Assembly (NCBI RefSeq): GCF_015694735.1
Contig: NZ_JADQDP010000003.1
Span: 186,001 to 250,000, forward strand
Reading direction: 5' to 3'
Length of the DNA stretch: 64,000 nucleotides
Source: Hymenobacter properus
Lineage (GTDB): Bacteria > Bacteroidota > Bacteroidia > Cytophagales > Hymenobacteraceae
Positions 1 through 8,918 of the stretch are shown here, one piece after another. Both the position numbers and the translations under genes were made by a program. Below the pieces are notes generated by a model that saw nothing but the letters and a program-made list of their open reading frames with translations, was not told the origin of the DNA and did no database searches. How positions within the stretch are numbered: position 1 is the first letter of the stretch; each line of letters opens with the position of its first letter.

Positions 1-2087
1 TCGTAGGCCACCACTTTGATGTTGCCGGGCGCGTATTTCACGTCGTTCCACATCAGGCGGTAACGCGTCTGGGGCTGGTCAGACGGTCCTTTGATTTGGC
101 GACCCTGGCTCACGCCGTTCACAAACAGCTCGGCCGAGTGGTAGTTGGTGTAGCAGAACACGGGCGTGGTCTGGCCTTCGCGGCCGGGCCAGGTCCAGTG
201 GGGCAGCAGGTGCAGGGTGGGCGCGGTAGGTTTCCACTTGGCACGGTAGAGGTAGTACCGGTCTTTTGGTATACCGGCCAGGTCCAGAATGCCGAACATG
301 GAGCTGTGCGAGGGCCACTTCTCGTCGTAGGGCGTGGGTTCGCCCAGGTAGTCGAAGCCGGTCCACACAAACTCGCCCAGCACATTAAGCATGTCATCCT
401 GCTTCACAAACTCCTCGTCGGGCGTTTGCGACCACACGCAGGCCTCCAGGTCGTACGACGAACACTGGTTGTCGTCGTACTGCTTCTGCTTGGCCCGCAC
501 CACCGGAAACTTATACACGCCCCGCGAGCTGATGGTGGAAGCGGTTTCGGAGCCCAGCAGGAAGCCCTGCGGCAGCTTGGCCAGCGCCTCAGCGTAGCGG
601 TGGGGCTTGTAGTTGAAGCCTGGAATCTCAATCACGGGCGCCATGCCGTACTTGAAGTCGTCATCAAACCGGTCCATGCCCGCGGCCACGGGGCGCGTGG
701 GGTCTTCGCGGTGCACAATGTCCTGCAAGCGCTTGGCGATGACGGGGCCGTTGGCGTTGCTCTGGTCGGGCACCTCGTTACCGATGCTCCACATTATCAC
801 CGACGGGCTGTTGCGGTCGCGGTGCACCATGTTCACCAGGTCTTTTTCCGACCACTGGTCAAAATACTGGCTGTAACCGTTTTTCACCTTCGGCGCCTTC
901 CACTCGTCAAAGGCCTCCACCATCATCATAAAGCCCATTTCGTCGCACAGCTGTACCAGCTCCGGCGCCGGCATGTTGTGCGAGGTCCGGATGGCGTCGC
1001 AGCCCATGTCTTTCAGCAAGGCCAACTGCCGGCGCAAAGCGGCGGTATTGATGGCCGCGCCCAGCGGGCCCAAATCGTGGTGGTTGCACACGCCCTTAAA
1101 CTTGCGCGGCTGTCCATTCAACGAGAAGCCTTTGCCCGCTTCAAACTTAAACGAGCGAATCCCAAAGCGTGTGGTGTAGGTGTCCTTCAAAGCCTGCCTC
1201 GCATACAGCTTCGACGAAGCCGTATACAGCACCGGCGTCTCCGGCGACCATAGTTTCGGCTGCGGCACCTGCAAGGTTTGCTCAAACTCCGGCGCGCCCG
1301 CAGCCGCCAGGTTGCTGGTGGAGGTGGCCACCACCTTGCCCGCCGCGTCCTTGATTTCCGTCACCAGGCGCAGCGCCGGGCGCGTGCTGCCCGCCGCCAC
1401 CTGGGTGCGCAGCTTCACGGTAGCAGTCTGGGCCGTAATGTCGGGCGTGGTGAGGTAAGTGCCCCACACGGGGATGTGCACATCGTCGGTCACGATGAGG
1501 TGCACATTGCGGTAGAGGCCGGAGCCAGGGTACCAGCGCGAGGCCTCCGGCTGGTTGCGCAAGCGCACAGCCAACGTATTGTCACCGCTGGCTTTTAGGT
1601 ACGAAGTTATATCAAAGGAAAACGAGTTATAGCCGTAGGGCCAGTTGCCCACCTCTTTGCCATTCACGAACACGTGCGCGTCGCTCATGGCCCCATCGAA
1701 CAGCAGCACCGCCCGCTGCCCGGCCTTGAAGCCCGGCACCGCCAGCCGCCGCCGGTACCAGCCCGTGCCAATAAACGGCAGGCCGCCCGTGCGCCCGGCT
1801 TTCTGCGTGGCTTTCTGCTCCTGGTTCTGCTCAATCTTGACGGTTTGCAGGTCGTTGTTGCCATCGAAAGGCCCGTAGATGGCCCAATCGTGCGGCACGC
1901 GCACCGTCTGCCAGCCCGCGTCTTTGAAATCGGACTTGGCCGCGTCGGGCTGCTCGCCTTTGGCAAATTTCCAATCCGTGGTCAGCAAATACTCCTGCCG
2001 CGTTTGGCCTGCCGCCAGCAGGGCCGTTGATGAAAGAACAACGGTGGCCAGTCCGCCCAAAGCCCAGCGGTTAAATGATGCCCTCAT
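1..2087 (-). CDS. Glycoside hydrolase family 2 protein (beta-galactosidase-like), 3' end off the window
   Basis: Secreted or periplasmic glycosidase, probably a beta-galactosidase or related exo-enzyme. The frame is open from an ATG at 2087 to base 1 (695 codons), so the C-terminus is missing. An N-terminal signal peptide (about residues 1-24, hydrophobic stretch ending near LLAAGQ) precedes the sugar-binding domain (WKFAKGE, VRVPHDWAIYGPF). The GH2 catalytic barrel carries SIGNEV, whose Glu at residue 438 is the expected acid/base. Further on are EFVWTGFDYLGEPTPY and, at the edge, RLMWNDVKYAPGNIKVVAY, typical of the C-terminal region of bacteroidetal GH2 enzymes. The substrate cannot be fixed from sequence. 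The next features upstream are tRNAs on the same strand, separated from it by a terminator. Confidence 0.93.
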   Translation of the reverse strand, partial: MRASFNRWALGGLATVVLSSTALLAAGQTRQEYLLTTDWKFAKGEQPDAAKSDFKDAGWQTVRVPHDWAIYGPFDGNNDLQTVKIEQNQEQKATQKAGRTGGLPFIGTGWYRRRLAVPGFKAGQRAVLLFDGAMSDAHVFVNGKEVGNWPYGYNSFSFDITSYLKASGDNTLAVRLRNQPEASRWYPGSGLYRNVHLIVTDDVHIPVWGTYLTTPDITAQTATVKLRTQVAAGSTRPALRLVTEIKDAAGKVVATSTSNLAAAGAPEFEQTLQVPQPKLWSPETPVLYTASSKLYARQALKDTYTTRFGIRSFKFEAGKGFSLNGQPRKFKGVCNHHDLGPLGAAINTAALRRQLALLKDMGCDAIRTSHNMPAPELVQLCDEMGFMMMVEAFDEWKAPKVKNGYSQYFDQWSEKDLVNMVHRDRNSPSVIMWSIGNEVPDQSNANGPVIAKRLQDIVHREDPTRPVAAGMDRFDDDFKYGMAPVIEIPGFNYKPHRYAEALAKLPQGFLLGSETASTISSRGVYKFPVVRAKQKQYDDNQCSSYDLEACVWSQTPDEEFVKQDDMLNVLGEFVWTGFDYLGEPTPYDEKWPSHSSMFGILDLAGIPKDRYYLYRAKWKPTAPTLHLLPHWTWPGREGQTTPVFCYTNYHSAELFVNGVSQGRQIKGPSDQPQTRYRLMWNDVKYAPGNIKVVAY

Positions 2088-2231
2088 GCGATTTTTGATA
2101 AAGTAAAACCGAGTAAAACACTTGTTCACCCACACCGGCAAAGGTCCGTTGGCTGAAGGGAAGCGGCAAGACAACCGTTTGTGTAATCTTCAATGCCGTT
2201 GGGCGCTAAGCTTAAACGGCGTTGTAATGAC

Positions 2232-2273
2232 AATAAAAAAGACCTTCACTGCAATGCAGTGAAGGTCTTTTTG
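2232..2273 (-). terminator. Intrinsic terminator after tRNA-Leu
   Basis: A 12-bp perfect stem (GACCTTCACTGC / GCAGTGAAGGTC) with a 3-nt loop is flanked by an A run on the left and a T run on the right. It lies 5 bases beyond the 3' end of tRNA-Leu on the minus strand, and could also stop plus-strand transcription. Confidence 0.85.
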
Positions 2274-2277
2274 CAAG

Positions 2278-2360
2278 TACCGGAGACGGGACTCGAACCC
2301 GTAAGCCCGTGAAGGCAAGGGATTTTAAGTCCCTCGTGTATACCATTCCACCACTCCGGC
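2278..2360 (-). tRNA. tRNA-Leu (anticodon TAA)
   Basis: 83 nt read from the minus strand. The acceptor is GCCGGAG paired with CTCCGGT (one G.U), with discriminator A. The anticodon arm GGGACTTAAAATCCC gives anticodon TAA. The long variable arm (CCTTCACGGG region) is the class II form expected for Leu. The T arm is ACGGGTTCGAGTCCCGT. CCA is not encoded. Confidence 0.95.
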
Positions 2361-2416
2361 ATGGCTGGCATTCGCCAAAATTAACCCTAAACCTTGATAT
2401 GGAGCAGGGCTAAAAA

Positions 2417-2448
2417 CAAAAACGCCACCCGAAGGCGGCGTTTTTTTG
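2417..2448 (-). terminator. Intrinsic terminator between tRNA-Gly and tRNA-Leu
   Basis: On the minus strand the stem AACGCC / GGCGTT encloses a TTCGGG-containing loop and is followed by TTTG and a T run. It begins 2 bases after the 3' end of tRNA-Gly, so the two tRNAs are probably separate transcription units or only partly co-transcribed. Confidence 0.75.
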
Positions 2449-2449
2449 G

Positions 2450-2522
2450 AGCGGGAGACGAGGTTCGAACTCGCGACCTCGACCTTGGCAAGGTCGCGCT
2501 CTACCAACTGAGCTACTCTCGC
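2450..2522 (-). tRNA. tRNA-Gly (anticodon GCC)
   Basis: 73 nt on the minus strand. The D arm is AGCTCAGTTGGTAGAGC, the anticodon stem-loop CGACCTTGCCAAGGTCG has anticodon GCC, and the T arm is GCGAGTTCGAACCTCGT. The acceptor GCGAGAG faces CTCCCGC, leaving an A.C mismatch at the fourth pair. The discriminator is T. CCA is not encoded. Confidence 0.94.
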
Positions 2523-2567
2523 TTGAGGTTCAGAACAAGTGGCCTTGTGCTGAATGGTGCGACAAAG

Positions 2568-2575
2568 GTAGGGGC
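2568..2575 (-). promoter_or_regulatory. Bacteroidetes-type -7 box (TACCTTTG) upstream of tRNA-Gly
   Basis: The minus strand reads TACCTTTG, an exact match to the Bacteroidetes -7 consensus TAnnTTTG, ending 46 bases before the tRNA-Gly 5' end. I see no well-spaced -33 TTG, so this is a motif match only. Confidence 0.55.
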
Positions 2576-2653
2576 ATTTTTTGGAGAAGCAAGTACCCGG
2601 CGTGGAAATTTTCGCTCCAAAAGCCTTTCCGCTTCATTTTCAGGCCGAAAAAT

Positions 2654-5431
2654 TTAACCTTTTCCTAACGTCAGCTTTAGCTCGTTCAACTTCATTAGCG
2701 CCTCAATGGGCGTGAGCGTGTTCACATCGAGGTGCTGCAGCAGTTCGCGGATGCGCTCCAGCGCCGGGTCAGAGGGCTCGAAGATGCTGAGCTGGGCGCG
2801 GGGTGCGGTAGCCACGGCTGCCGTGGCGCGAGGCTGCGGCGTGGCCGGCTGCCGGGCAGGCGGCACCGCGATGCCGGTTCGCCCGTTGCCAGACTCAATG
2901 CCCGCCAGCACATCGTCAAACTCGGTAGCTGCATTATCATCAGCCCCCGCGCTGGTGCGCTCCACTTCGAGGTGGTGCATGATTTCGTTGGCTCGCAGCA
3001 CCACCGAGGTGGGCATGCCGGCCAAGCGCGCCACGTGGATGCCGAAGCTGTGCTCTGAGCCGCCGGGCTGCAGCTTGCGCAGGAAGAGCACCCGGCCGTC
3101 GGCTTCCTTCACGGCCACGTTGTAGTTGCGCACGCGGGCGCAGTCGTCGGCCAGCTGGTTAAGCTCGTGGTAGTGGGTGGCGAAGAGGGTTTTGGCCTTG
3201 GCTTTGGGATTGTTGTGCAGGTGCTCCACAATGGCCCAGGCAATGCTGATGCCGTCGTAGGTGCTGGTGCCACGGCCGATTTCGTCCATCAACACGAGGC
3301 TGCGGTCGGAGAGGTTGTTCAGGATGGAGGCGGTTTCGGTCATTTCCACCATGAAGGTGCTTTCGCCCTTGCTCAGGTTGTCGGAAGCGCCCACGCGGGT
3401 AAAAATCTTGTCGATGATGCCCACGGTGGCCGCGTCGGCAGGCACGAAGGAGCCAATCTGGGCCAACAGCACGATGAGGGCAGTCTGGCGCAGCAGCGCA
3501 GACTTACCGGCCATGTTGGGACCGGTTATCACCACAATCTGCTGCTCGTCTTGGTCGAGGCAGATGTCGTTGGGGATGTAACTTTCGCCGGGCGGCAGCT
3601 GGCGCTCGATGACGGGGTGGCGGCCGGCTTTGATGTCGAGCAGGGTGCCGTCGTTCACCACGGGTTGCACGTAGCGCTGCTGCCGCGCCGTGAGCGCAAA
3701 GCTGGCCAGGCAGTCCGTGACACCAATGGCGCGGGCGTTTTGCTGAATCTGGGGCACGAAATCGAGGGCCGCCAGCACGAGGTCGTTGTAGATTTTCTGC
3801 TCGATGACGAACAGCTTTTCCTCAGCGTTGAGGATTTTTTCCTCGTAGCTTTTCAACTCCTCGGTCACGTAGCGCTCGGCGTTCACCAGCGTTTGCTTGC
3901 GAATCCACTCGGCCGGCACCTTGTCCTTATGGGCGTTGGTCACTTCGAGGTAGTAGCCAAACACCTTGTTATAAGCCACTTTCAGCGACGAGATGCCGGT
4001 GTTGCGCTGCTCCCGCATCTGGAGCTGCAATAGAAAATCCTTGCCCGAGAAAGCCAGCGCCCGCAGCTCGTCCAGCTCGGCATCGATGCCGCTGTTCAGC
4101 ACGCCGCCCTGGTTGGTGAGGATGGGCGCGTCGGGCTTAATTTTGGTCAGGATTTCCTGGCGCAGGGTGGTGCAGGGGTTGAGCTGGTCGGCCAGCTTCA
4201 CGAGGGCCTTCACGCCGGAGGCGGCCAGCCGCTCGCGCATGGGCGCCACGGCTTCGAGGGCGCGGGCCAACTGCAGCAGCTCTCGTGGGTTCACGCGGCG
4301 CACGGCTACTTTGGAAATCAGGCGCTCCAGGTCGTTTATCTGGCGCAGGTGCTGGGTGAGGTCGCCAAGCAATTCTTCGTCGGCCACCAAGGCAGCCACG
4401 GTATCGAGGCGGCGCTGAATCTGGCTTACTTCCTTGAGGGGCAGCACTATCCACTTGCGCAGCAGGCGGGCGCCCATGGGCGTCAGGGTTTGGTCGAGCA
4501 CGTCGATGAGGGGCACGCCGCCGGGGTGCTGGGCTTGCACCAGCTCAAGGTTGCGCACCGTAAAGCGGTCAAGCCACACGTACTTGTCCTCCTCTAAACG
4601 GCCGAGGCTGGCGATGTGCTGGATATCGGTGTGCTTGGTTTCGGCGAGGTAGTGCAGGATGCAACCGGCCGCGATGACGCCTTCTTTCAGGTTATCAACC
4701 CCAAAGCCTTTGAGCGAGGTGGTGCGGAAGTGGCGCGTGAGGGTGTCGTGGGCGTAGTCGGCCCCGAAAACCCAATCGTCGAGCGCGTAGGTGCAATAGT
4801 CGGGGCCGAAATGCAACTCAAAATCCGAACGGCTTTTCTTGCAGAACAGCACCTCGGCGGGGCTGAAATTCTGCATCAGCTTGCCCAGGTAATCGAGCGT
4901 GCCCTGGGCGGCTAGGAACTCACCGGTGCTGATGTCGAGGAAGGAAATGCCAGCCTCCTGCTTGCCGAAGTGAATGGCAGCGAGGTAATTATTGGAGCGG
5001 CGCTCAAGCACGTTGTCGTGCATGCTCACGCCGGGCGTCACCAGTTCGGTGATGCCGCGCTTGACGAGGCCCTTGGCTTCCTTGGGGTTCTCGAGTTGGT
5101 CGCAGATGGCCACGCGCTGGCCGGCGCGCACCAGCTTGGGCAGGTAGTTGTCGAGCGAGTGGTGCGGAAAGCCGGCCAGGGCCACTTCGCTGCTGCTGCC
5201 CGCGCCGCGCTTGGTGAGCGTGATGTCGAGAATGCGGGCGGCCGTAACGGCGTCCTCGCCGAAAGTTTCGTAAAAATCGCCCACCCGGAACAGCAGCACC
5301 GCGCCCGGGTGCTGTTGCTTGAGCTGGTAATACTGCTTCATCAGCGGCGTTTCGCTCACGGCCGGAATGGGCGTGGTGAAGTGGTCGGGGCCGACGGACT
5401 TGATGACGAATTCTTTTTTGGGTGCAGGCAA
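2654..5431 (-). CDS. mutS: DNA mismatch repair protein MutS
   Basis: MutS recognises base mismatches and small loops and recruits MutL in methyl-independent repair. The N-terminal mismatch-recognition domain carries the F-x-E signature in [12 protein letters not shown]. The connector, lever and clamp domains follow. The ATPase has Walker [15 protein letters not shown] and Walker [17 protein letters not shown], and a C-terminal helical tail ends in [10 protein letters not shown]. There is no ATG close to the conserved N-terminus. The frame is open up to an ATG at 5533, but that adds 34 residues with no family resemblance, so I prefer a TTG at 5431 giving [12 protein letters not shown] (about 925 aa). 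It is divergent from the RNA methyltransferase at 5593. Confidence 0.95.
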   Translation of the reverse strand: MPAPKKEFVIKSVGPDHFTTPIPAVSETPLMKQYYQLKQQHPGAVLLFRVGDFYETFGEDAVTAARILDITLTKRGAGSSSEVALAGFPHHSLDNYLPKLVRAGQRVAICDQLENPKEAKGLVKRGITELVTPGVSMHDNVLERRSNNYLAAIHFGKQEAGISFLDISTGEFLAAQGTLDYLGKLMQNFSPAEVLFCKKSRSDFELHFGPDYCTYALDDWVFGADYAHDTLTRHFRTTSLKGFGVDNLKEGVIAAGCILHYLAETKHTDIQHIASLGRLEEDKYVWLDRFTVRNLELVQAQHPGGVPLIDVLDQTLTPMGARLLRKWIVLPLKEVSQIQRRLDTVAALVADEELLGDLTQHLRQINDLERLISKVAVRRVNPRELLQLARALEAVAPMRERLAASGVKALVKLADQLNPCTTLRQEILTKIKPDAPILTNQGGVLNSGIDAELDELRALAFSGKDFLLQLQMREQRNTGISSLKVAYNKVFGYYLEVTNAHKDKVPAEWIRKQTLVNAERYVTEELKSYEEKILNAEEKLFVIEQKIYNDLVLAALDFVPQIQQNARAIGVTDCLASFALTARQQRYVQPVVNDGTLLDIKAGRHPVIERQLPPGESYIPNDICLDQDEQQIVVITGPNMAGKSALLRQTALIVLLAQIGSFVPADAATVGIIDKIFTRVGASDNLSKGESTFMVEMTETASILNNLSDRSLVLMDEIGRGTSTYDGISIAWAIVEHLHNNPKAKAKTLFATHYHELNQLADDCARVRNYNVAVKEADGRVLFLRKLQPGGSEHSFGIHVARLAGMPTSVVLRANEIMHHLEVERTSAGADDNAATEFDDVLAGIESGNGRTGIAVPPARQPATPQPRATAAVATAPRAQLSIFEPSDPALERIRELLQHLDVNTLTPIEALMKLNELKLTLGKG

Positions 5432-5592
5432 GGCAACGGCGCGCGACCTTTGCAGGCCGCAGCATTTTTGATGTGAACAAGGAAAGGGCGGCCGTTCCCA
5501 AAGCTGCGGACGTGGCCTGACGCAACACGTCAAACCAGCAGGCCACCCTATTTTAAACCGACAAAGCGAACCGCAAAGTTCGCGCTATTTCC

Positions 5593-6126
5593 ATGCGAAA
5601 ACTCACAATGGCCGAGCTGAACCGGGCCTCGGTGGACGATTTCAAAAGTACGCCCAAAAGCCCCGTGGTTTTGGTGCTCGACAACGTGCGCAGCATGCAC
5701 AACGTGGGCGCCATTTTTCGCACGGCGGATGCCTTCGCGCTGGAAAAAATCGTCCTCTGCGGTTACACCCCGCGCCCGCCGCACCGCGAAATCACCAAAA
5801 CCGCGCTGGGCAGCGAGGAATCCATGGCCTGGGAATATGCCGCCGAAACTGTCACAGCCGTGGCCGCCCTCCGAGCTGCCGGCTACCAAATAGCAGCCGT
5901 GGAGCAAACCACCGGCAGCGTGCTGCTGCCGCAGTTTCGGCCCGAAGTCGGCCGGCCACTGGCACTGGTGTTGGGCAATGAGGTTTTCGGGGTAGAAGAT
6001 GCCGTGCTGGCCCTGTGCGATATGGCCGTGGAAATCCCGCAGTTTGGCACCAAGCATTCGCTCAACGTGGGCGTGGCCGCCGGCGTGGTGCTCTGGGATG
6101 CACTGGTGAAGCTGGGCGTGGTGTAA
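5593..6126 (+). CDS. SpoU/TrmH-family RNA 2'-O-methyltransferase
   Basis: A 177-aa SPOUT methyltransferase that would transfer a methyl group from SAM to a ribose 2'-OH of tRNA or rRNA. The three SPOUT motifs are present: VLDNVRSMHNVGAIFRTADA (motif 1, with the N...R pair), LALVLGNEVFGVED (motif 2) and VEIPQFGTKHSLNVGVAAG (motif 3), which forms the SAM-binding trefoil knot. It lacks the N-terminal L30e-like domain of larger SpoU enzymes. The RNA target cannot be told from sequence. It starts a run of three closely spaced genes (42 and 26 nt gaps). Confidence 0.9.
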   Translation: MRKLTMAELNRASVDDFKSTPKSPVVLVLDNVRSMHNVGAIFRTADAFALEKIVLCGYTPRPPHREITKTALGSEESMAWEYAAETVTAVAALRAAGYQIAAVEQTTGSVLLPQFRPEVGRPLALVLGNEVFGVEDAVLALCDMAVEIPQFGTKHSLNVGVAAGVVLWDALVKLGVV

Positions 6127-6167
6127 GGGCCGCCACAACCCTTGACGCGACGCCGCGTTTTTCGGGC

Positions 6168-6578
6168 ATGCTCTCCCCTGCTCAGAACCTTCGCCCCAAC
6201 GACGCCCTAAAGGCTTTGCGCCCCCACGTGCCTACCGAAGCCACCGACGCCGAGGGTAGCGTGGGCGCCTTCCTGCACGCTACCTTACGCCCGGTGCTCA
6301 AGCTGCAAAACGACCTGCTGCTGGCCGTGGTAGCCGATTTTGTGTGCGACCATCACATCGCCCTGCGCCCCACCGACCAGCACCACCAGCTCACCGAATT
6401 GCTGACCCGCAACACCAAGCTGCGCTACACGGTGGCGGGCCTGATTTCCGGCCAGTTCACCACCGACGAATATGCCTACTACCGCCAGCACCGCTCCGAG
6501 TTGAACCGACGACTGCTGGAAATGACCCTGCGCCGCGTGCTCGACCAAGCCGACTCAGTGGCGGCTTTGGCGGCTTGA
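6168..6578 (+). CDS. Hypothetical protein, 136 aa
   Basis: I do not recognise this family. It is a soluble, Leu/Ala/His-rich, mostly helical protein starting at ATG 6168 (MLSPAQNLRPND). There is no signal peptide, membrane helix or obvious catalytic motif. A central segment, LKLQNDLLLAVVADFVCDHH, looks amphipathic, and the end TLRRVLDQADSVAALAA is probably helical. It lies 41 nt after the RNA methyltransferase and 26 nt before the J-domain gene, which suggests co-transcription. The codon pattern is typical of the region, so it is likely a real gene. Confidence 0.6.
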   Translation: MLSPAQNLRPNDALKALRPHVPTEATDAEGSVGAFLHATLRPVLKLQNDLLLAVVADFVCDHHIALRPTDQHHQLTELLTRNTKLRYTVAGLISGQFTTDEYAYYRQHRSELNRRLLEMTLRRVLDQADSVAALAA

Positions 6579-6604
6579 GCAACCGAGCCGTTACTTAGCG
6601 GTTC

Positions 6605-7399
6605 ATGACGCACTACGAGGCCCTGGAATTGCCTGAAAACGCCTCCGCCGCCGATATCCGGCACGCTTACCGGCGGCTGGTGTTGCTGACCCATCCCGAC
6701 CGCACACCGGACCCAGCCGCTCATGCGCGCTACCTGGCCGTGAATACCGCCTACGAGGTACTGAGTGCCCCCGGCCGCCGGGCGCAGTACGACGGGGAGT
6801 TGCATCAACCAACAGCTTCTTCGTCGGCGGCACCGGCATCAGGCCGAGCCCGCGACGCAGCCAGACGTGCGCGGCGGACCCGGCCCACCCCACGCCCTCC
6901 GGCCCCCGCCGCGGCCCCCTACGCGGCCGAATACGCCCGGGCGCTCCGGCTGGCCCGGCCGCTGCTGCTGGTTTCGCTGGTGCTGGGCCTGGGCGTGATG
7001 GCCGACTTAGCACTGGCCACCGAGCACCCCGAGGCGGTAGTTGATGCGCAATATCTCTTTCATTCCCGCCGCTACGACGCCAGCAATAGCACCAGTTACT
7101 GGACGCAGCAGGGCGTTTTTTCCGTCGATGCGGAAATGCCCATTGGCACCCAAGTGCTTGTGCGGCGCACGCCCATGCGGGGCACGGCCCTTTCGGTCCG
7201 TTTCAGTGCCGCCGAGCCGTCGATCGGCTGCAGCTCCATGTACTCGGGGCCCAGGGTCATCTTTTGGGTAGGGTTGCTCATCAGCGCGTTGGCCGGCCTG
7301 GCACCAATGCTCAGTGCCGACCAACGCCTCGTCGCCAGCATGGCCAACGTTGTTTTTCTGGCTGCTACGCTGCTCCAGCTTTTCCAGGCCCTGCCTTAG
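6605..7399 (+). CDS. Membrane-anchored J-domain (DnaJ-like) protein
   Basis: A type III J-protein, 264 aa. Residues 1-66 form a J domain (HYEALELPENASAADIRHAY) with the DnaK-stimulating HPD at residues 30-32 and the helix IV end EVLSAPGRRAQYDGEL. A Pro/Arg-rich linker follows. Hydrophobic segments lie around residues 118-138 (LLLVSLVLGLGVMADLALA), 218-236 and 243-262. There is no Gly/Phe region, zinc finger or client-binding C-domain, so it probably recruits DnaK to a membrane site. The middle part (about 140-215) is unassigned and may be extracytoplasmic. Its stop overlaps the terC stop by 4 nt, tail to tail. Confidence 0.85.
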   Translation: MTHYEALELPENASAADIRHAYRRLVLLTHPDRTPDPAAHARYLAVNTAYEVLSAPGRRAQYDGELHQPTASSSAAPASGRARDAARRARRTRPTPRPPAPAAAPYAAEYARALRLARPLLLVSLVLGLGVMADLALATEHPEAVVDAQYLFHSRRYDASNSTSYWTQQGVFSVDAEMPIGTQVLVRRTPMRGTALSVRFSAAEPSIGCSSMYSGPRVIFWVGLLISALAGLAPMLSADQRLVASMANVVFLAATLLQLFQALP

Positions 7400-8166
7400 T
7401 CGTACTGCGAATCGCGCAGCTGCACGGGTTTAGCTTTTTTGCGCAGACGCAGGTTCAGCAGCTCCACAATCAGCGAGAAAGCCATGGCGAAGTAGAGGTA
7501 GCCTTTCTCAATTTCCTTGTGAGCCGCTTCCATCACCAGCATGAAGCCAATCATGATGAGGAACGACAGCGCCAGCATCTTGATGGTGGGGTTGTTGTTC
7601 ACGAAGTTGGCCACGGCGCCACTGAACGTGAGCATGATGCCCATGGCGCAAATCACGGCCGCAATCATCACCAGCACGTTGTCGACGAGGCCCACGGCGG
7701 TGAGGATGGAGTCGAAGCTGAACACGATGTCGATGACGATGATTTGCAGAATCACGTTCAGCATCGAGGCCTGGCCTTTGCCGGCCGTTTCATCTTCTTC
7801 CTCGCCCTGCAGCTTGGTGTGAATTTCGGTGGTGCTCTTGTACATCAAAAACAAGCCGCCGGCCAGCAGAATCAGGTCGCGCCCGGTTACGCCGAAGGGC
7901 TGGTCGAGCCAAGGGAACTCGGGCAGGTTGAACAGCGGATTGCGTAGGCTCACAATCCAGGAGATGCTCAGCAACAGGCCGATGCGGAACAGCAGCGCCA
8001 TCAGCAGGCCGATGGTACGCCCCCGCGCCTGCTGCTCCTTGGGCAATCGGTTGACGACAATAGAAATGAAAATGATGTTGTCGATGCCCAACACGATTTC
8101 CATGAACGTGAGGGTCAGCAAACTAACCCAGGTGGCGGCGTGGGCAAAGGCTCCGAAATCGTACAC
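7396..8166 (-). CDS. TerC-family integral membrane protein
   Basis: A 256-aa polytopic inner-membrane protein of the TerC/Alx family, associated with tellurite resistance, Mn2+ export and metalation of secreted proteins. The family signature FMEIVLGIDNIIFISIVVNR at the N-terminus contains the conserved acidic residues of the metal site. A second acidic helix, IVIDIVFSFDSILTAVGL, matches the repeat half. About seven hydrophobic segments are visible. Between them is a charged cytoplasmic loop (QGEEEDETAGKG). The C-terminus is short and basic, with no CBS or transporter-associated domain. Confidence 0.9.
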   Translation of the reverse strand: MYDFGAFAHAATWVSLLTLTFMEIVLGIDNIIFISIVVNRLPKEQQARGRTIGLLMALLFRIGLLLSISWIVSLRNPLFNLPEFPWLDQPFGVTGRDLILLAGGLFLMYKSTTEIHTKLQGEEEDETAGKGQASMLNVILQIIVIDIVFSFDSILTAVGLVDNVLVMIAAVICAMGIMLTFSGAVANFVNNNPTIKMLALSFLIMIGFMLVMEAAHKEIEKGYLYFAMAFSLIVELLNLRLRKKAKPVQLRDSQYD

Positions 8167-8203
8167 TGGTTTTGAAGTAGATATTTGAAATGAATGGTGA
8201 AGC

Positions 8204-8312
8204 AGCTGTCATCCTGAGCGCAGCGAAGGACCTTATCGCGCCTGGGTCGTTTTTATTACCACAAAACCAGCCAGCGGTGATAAGGTCCTTCGCTGCGCTC
8301 AGGATGACAGCT
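8204..8312. repeat. Family A palindromic intergenic element (copy A1)
   Basis: Two perfect 34-nt inverted arms (8204-8237 and 8279-8312) each contain GTCATCCTGAGCGCAGCGAA and then GGACCTTATC. A 41-nt spacer is unrelated to other copies. The element lies between the terC start and the yajQ stop. Confidence 0.95.
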
Positions 8313-8323
8313 ACTCCATTTCT

Positions 8324-8815
8324 CTAGGATTTCATGTTCACGAACTGCAAGGGCAGGCCGATATCGGCCTTGCGCAGCACGGCGATGGCGGCCTGCAAAT
8401 CGTCGATTTTCTTGGACGTGACACGCACCTGGTCGTCCTGCATCTGGGCTTCCACCTTCACCTTGGCGTCTTTGATGGCCTTGATGATTTTGCGGCCGTA
8501 CTCCTTGTCGACGCCGGCGCGCACCTTGATGGTTTTCTTGATAAGCTGGCCGCTGGGCTGCTCCTCGGCCGTGAAGTCGAGGCTGGTGCCGTCGATGCCC
8601 TGCTTCACCACGCGGCCCAGCAGGATGTCTTCCAAGGCCTTGATGCGCATGGAATTTTCGGACGACAGCAGGATGGTATTTTCCTTTTTGTTGAGCTCGA
8701 TGCCGCCTTTGGTGTCGCGCAGGTCGTAGCGGGTGGCAAGTTCTTTGATGGCAGTGTTCACCGCGTTTTCCAGGGTTTGCGGGTCCACTTTGCTGACGAT
8801 ATCGAAGGAGGCCAT
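8324..8815 (-). CDS. YajQ family nucleotide-binding protein
   Basis: 163 aa from ATG 8815 (MASFDIVSKVDPQTLENAVN). It is a small cytoplasmic protein of two RRM-like ferredoxin folds. Members bind nucleotides or RNA, and some bind cyclic-di-GMP and act with transcription factors. Recognisable blocks are KELATRYDLRDTKGGIELNK near the N-terminus, IKVRAGVDKEYGRKIIKAIK in the middle and LRKADIGLPLQFVNMKS at the end. Length and ends match the family. A longer frame upstream of 8815 has no family similarity. The exact role in this organism is not inferable. Confidence 0.92.
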   Translation of the reverse strand: MASFDIVSKVDPQTLENAVNTAIKELATRYDLRDTKGGIELNKKENTILLSSENSMRIKALEDILLGRVVKQGIDGTSLDFTAEEQPSGQLIKKTIKVRAGVDKEYGRKIIKAIKDAKVKVEAQMQDDQVRVTSKKIDDLQAAIAVLRKADIGLPLQFVNMKS

Positions 8816-8918
8816 AGCGGGAAGAGAAGTAGTTTTGGGAAGAGAAACCGGTCGCAGCCGGGGCGTAAAGGTAACGCCCGGCACCGGCCGGGGTTGCGCT
8901 CTTCTTCATTCTTTCCTC

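Noticed and set aside
96..1253. Long open frame on the plus strand opposite the GH2 gene
   Set aside because: It is an antisense frame of a clear GH2 gene in GC-rich DNA. The predicted protein is Val/His/Arg-rich with no domain.
3167..4033. 288-codon plus-strand open frame inside mutS
   Set aside because: Antisense shadow of mutS, His/Val/Gly-rich, no motif. The same reasoning removes the long frames opposite mfd, ppk1, hflX, the nine-PAS kinase and the FG-GAP gene.
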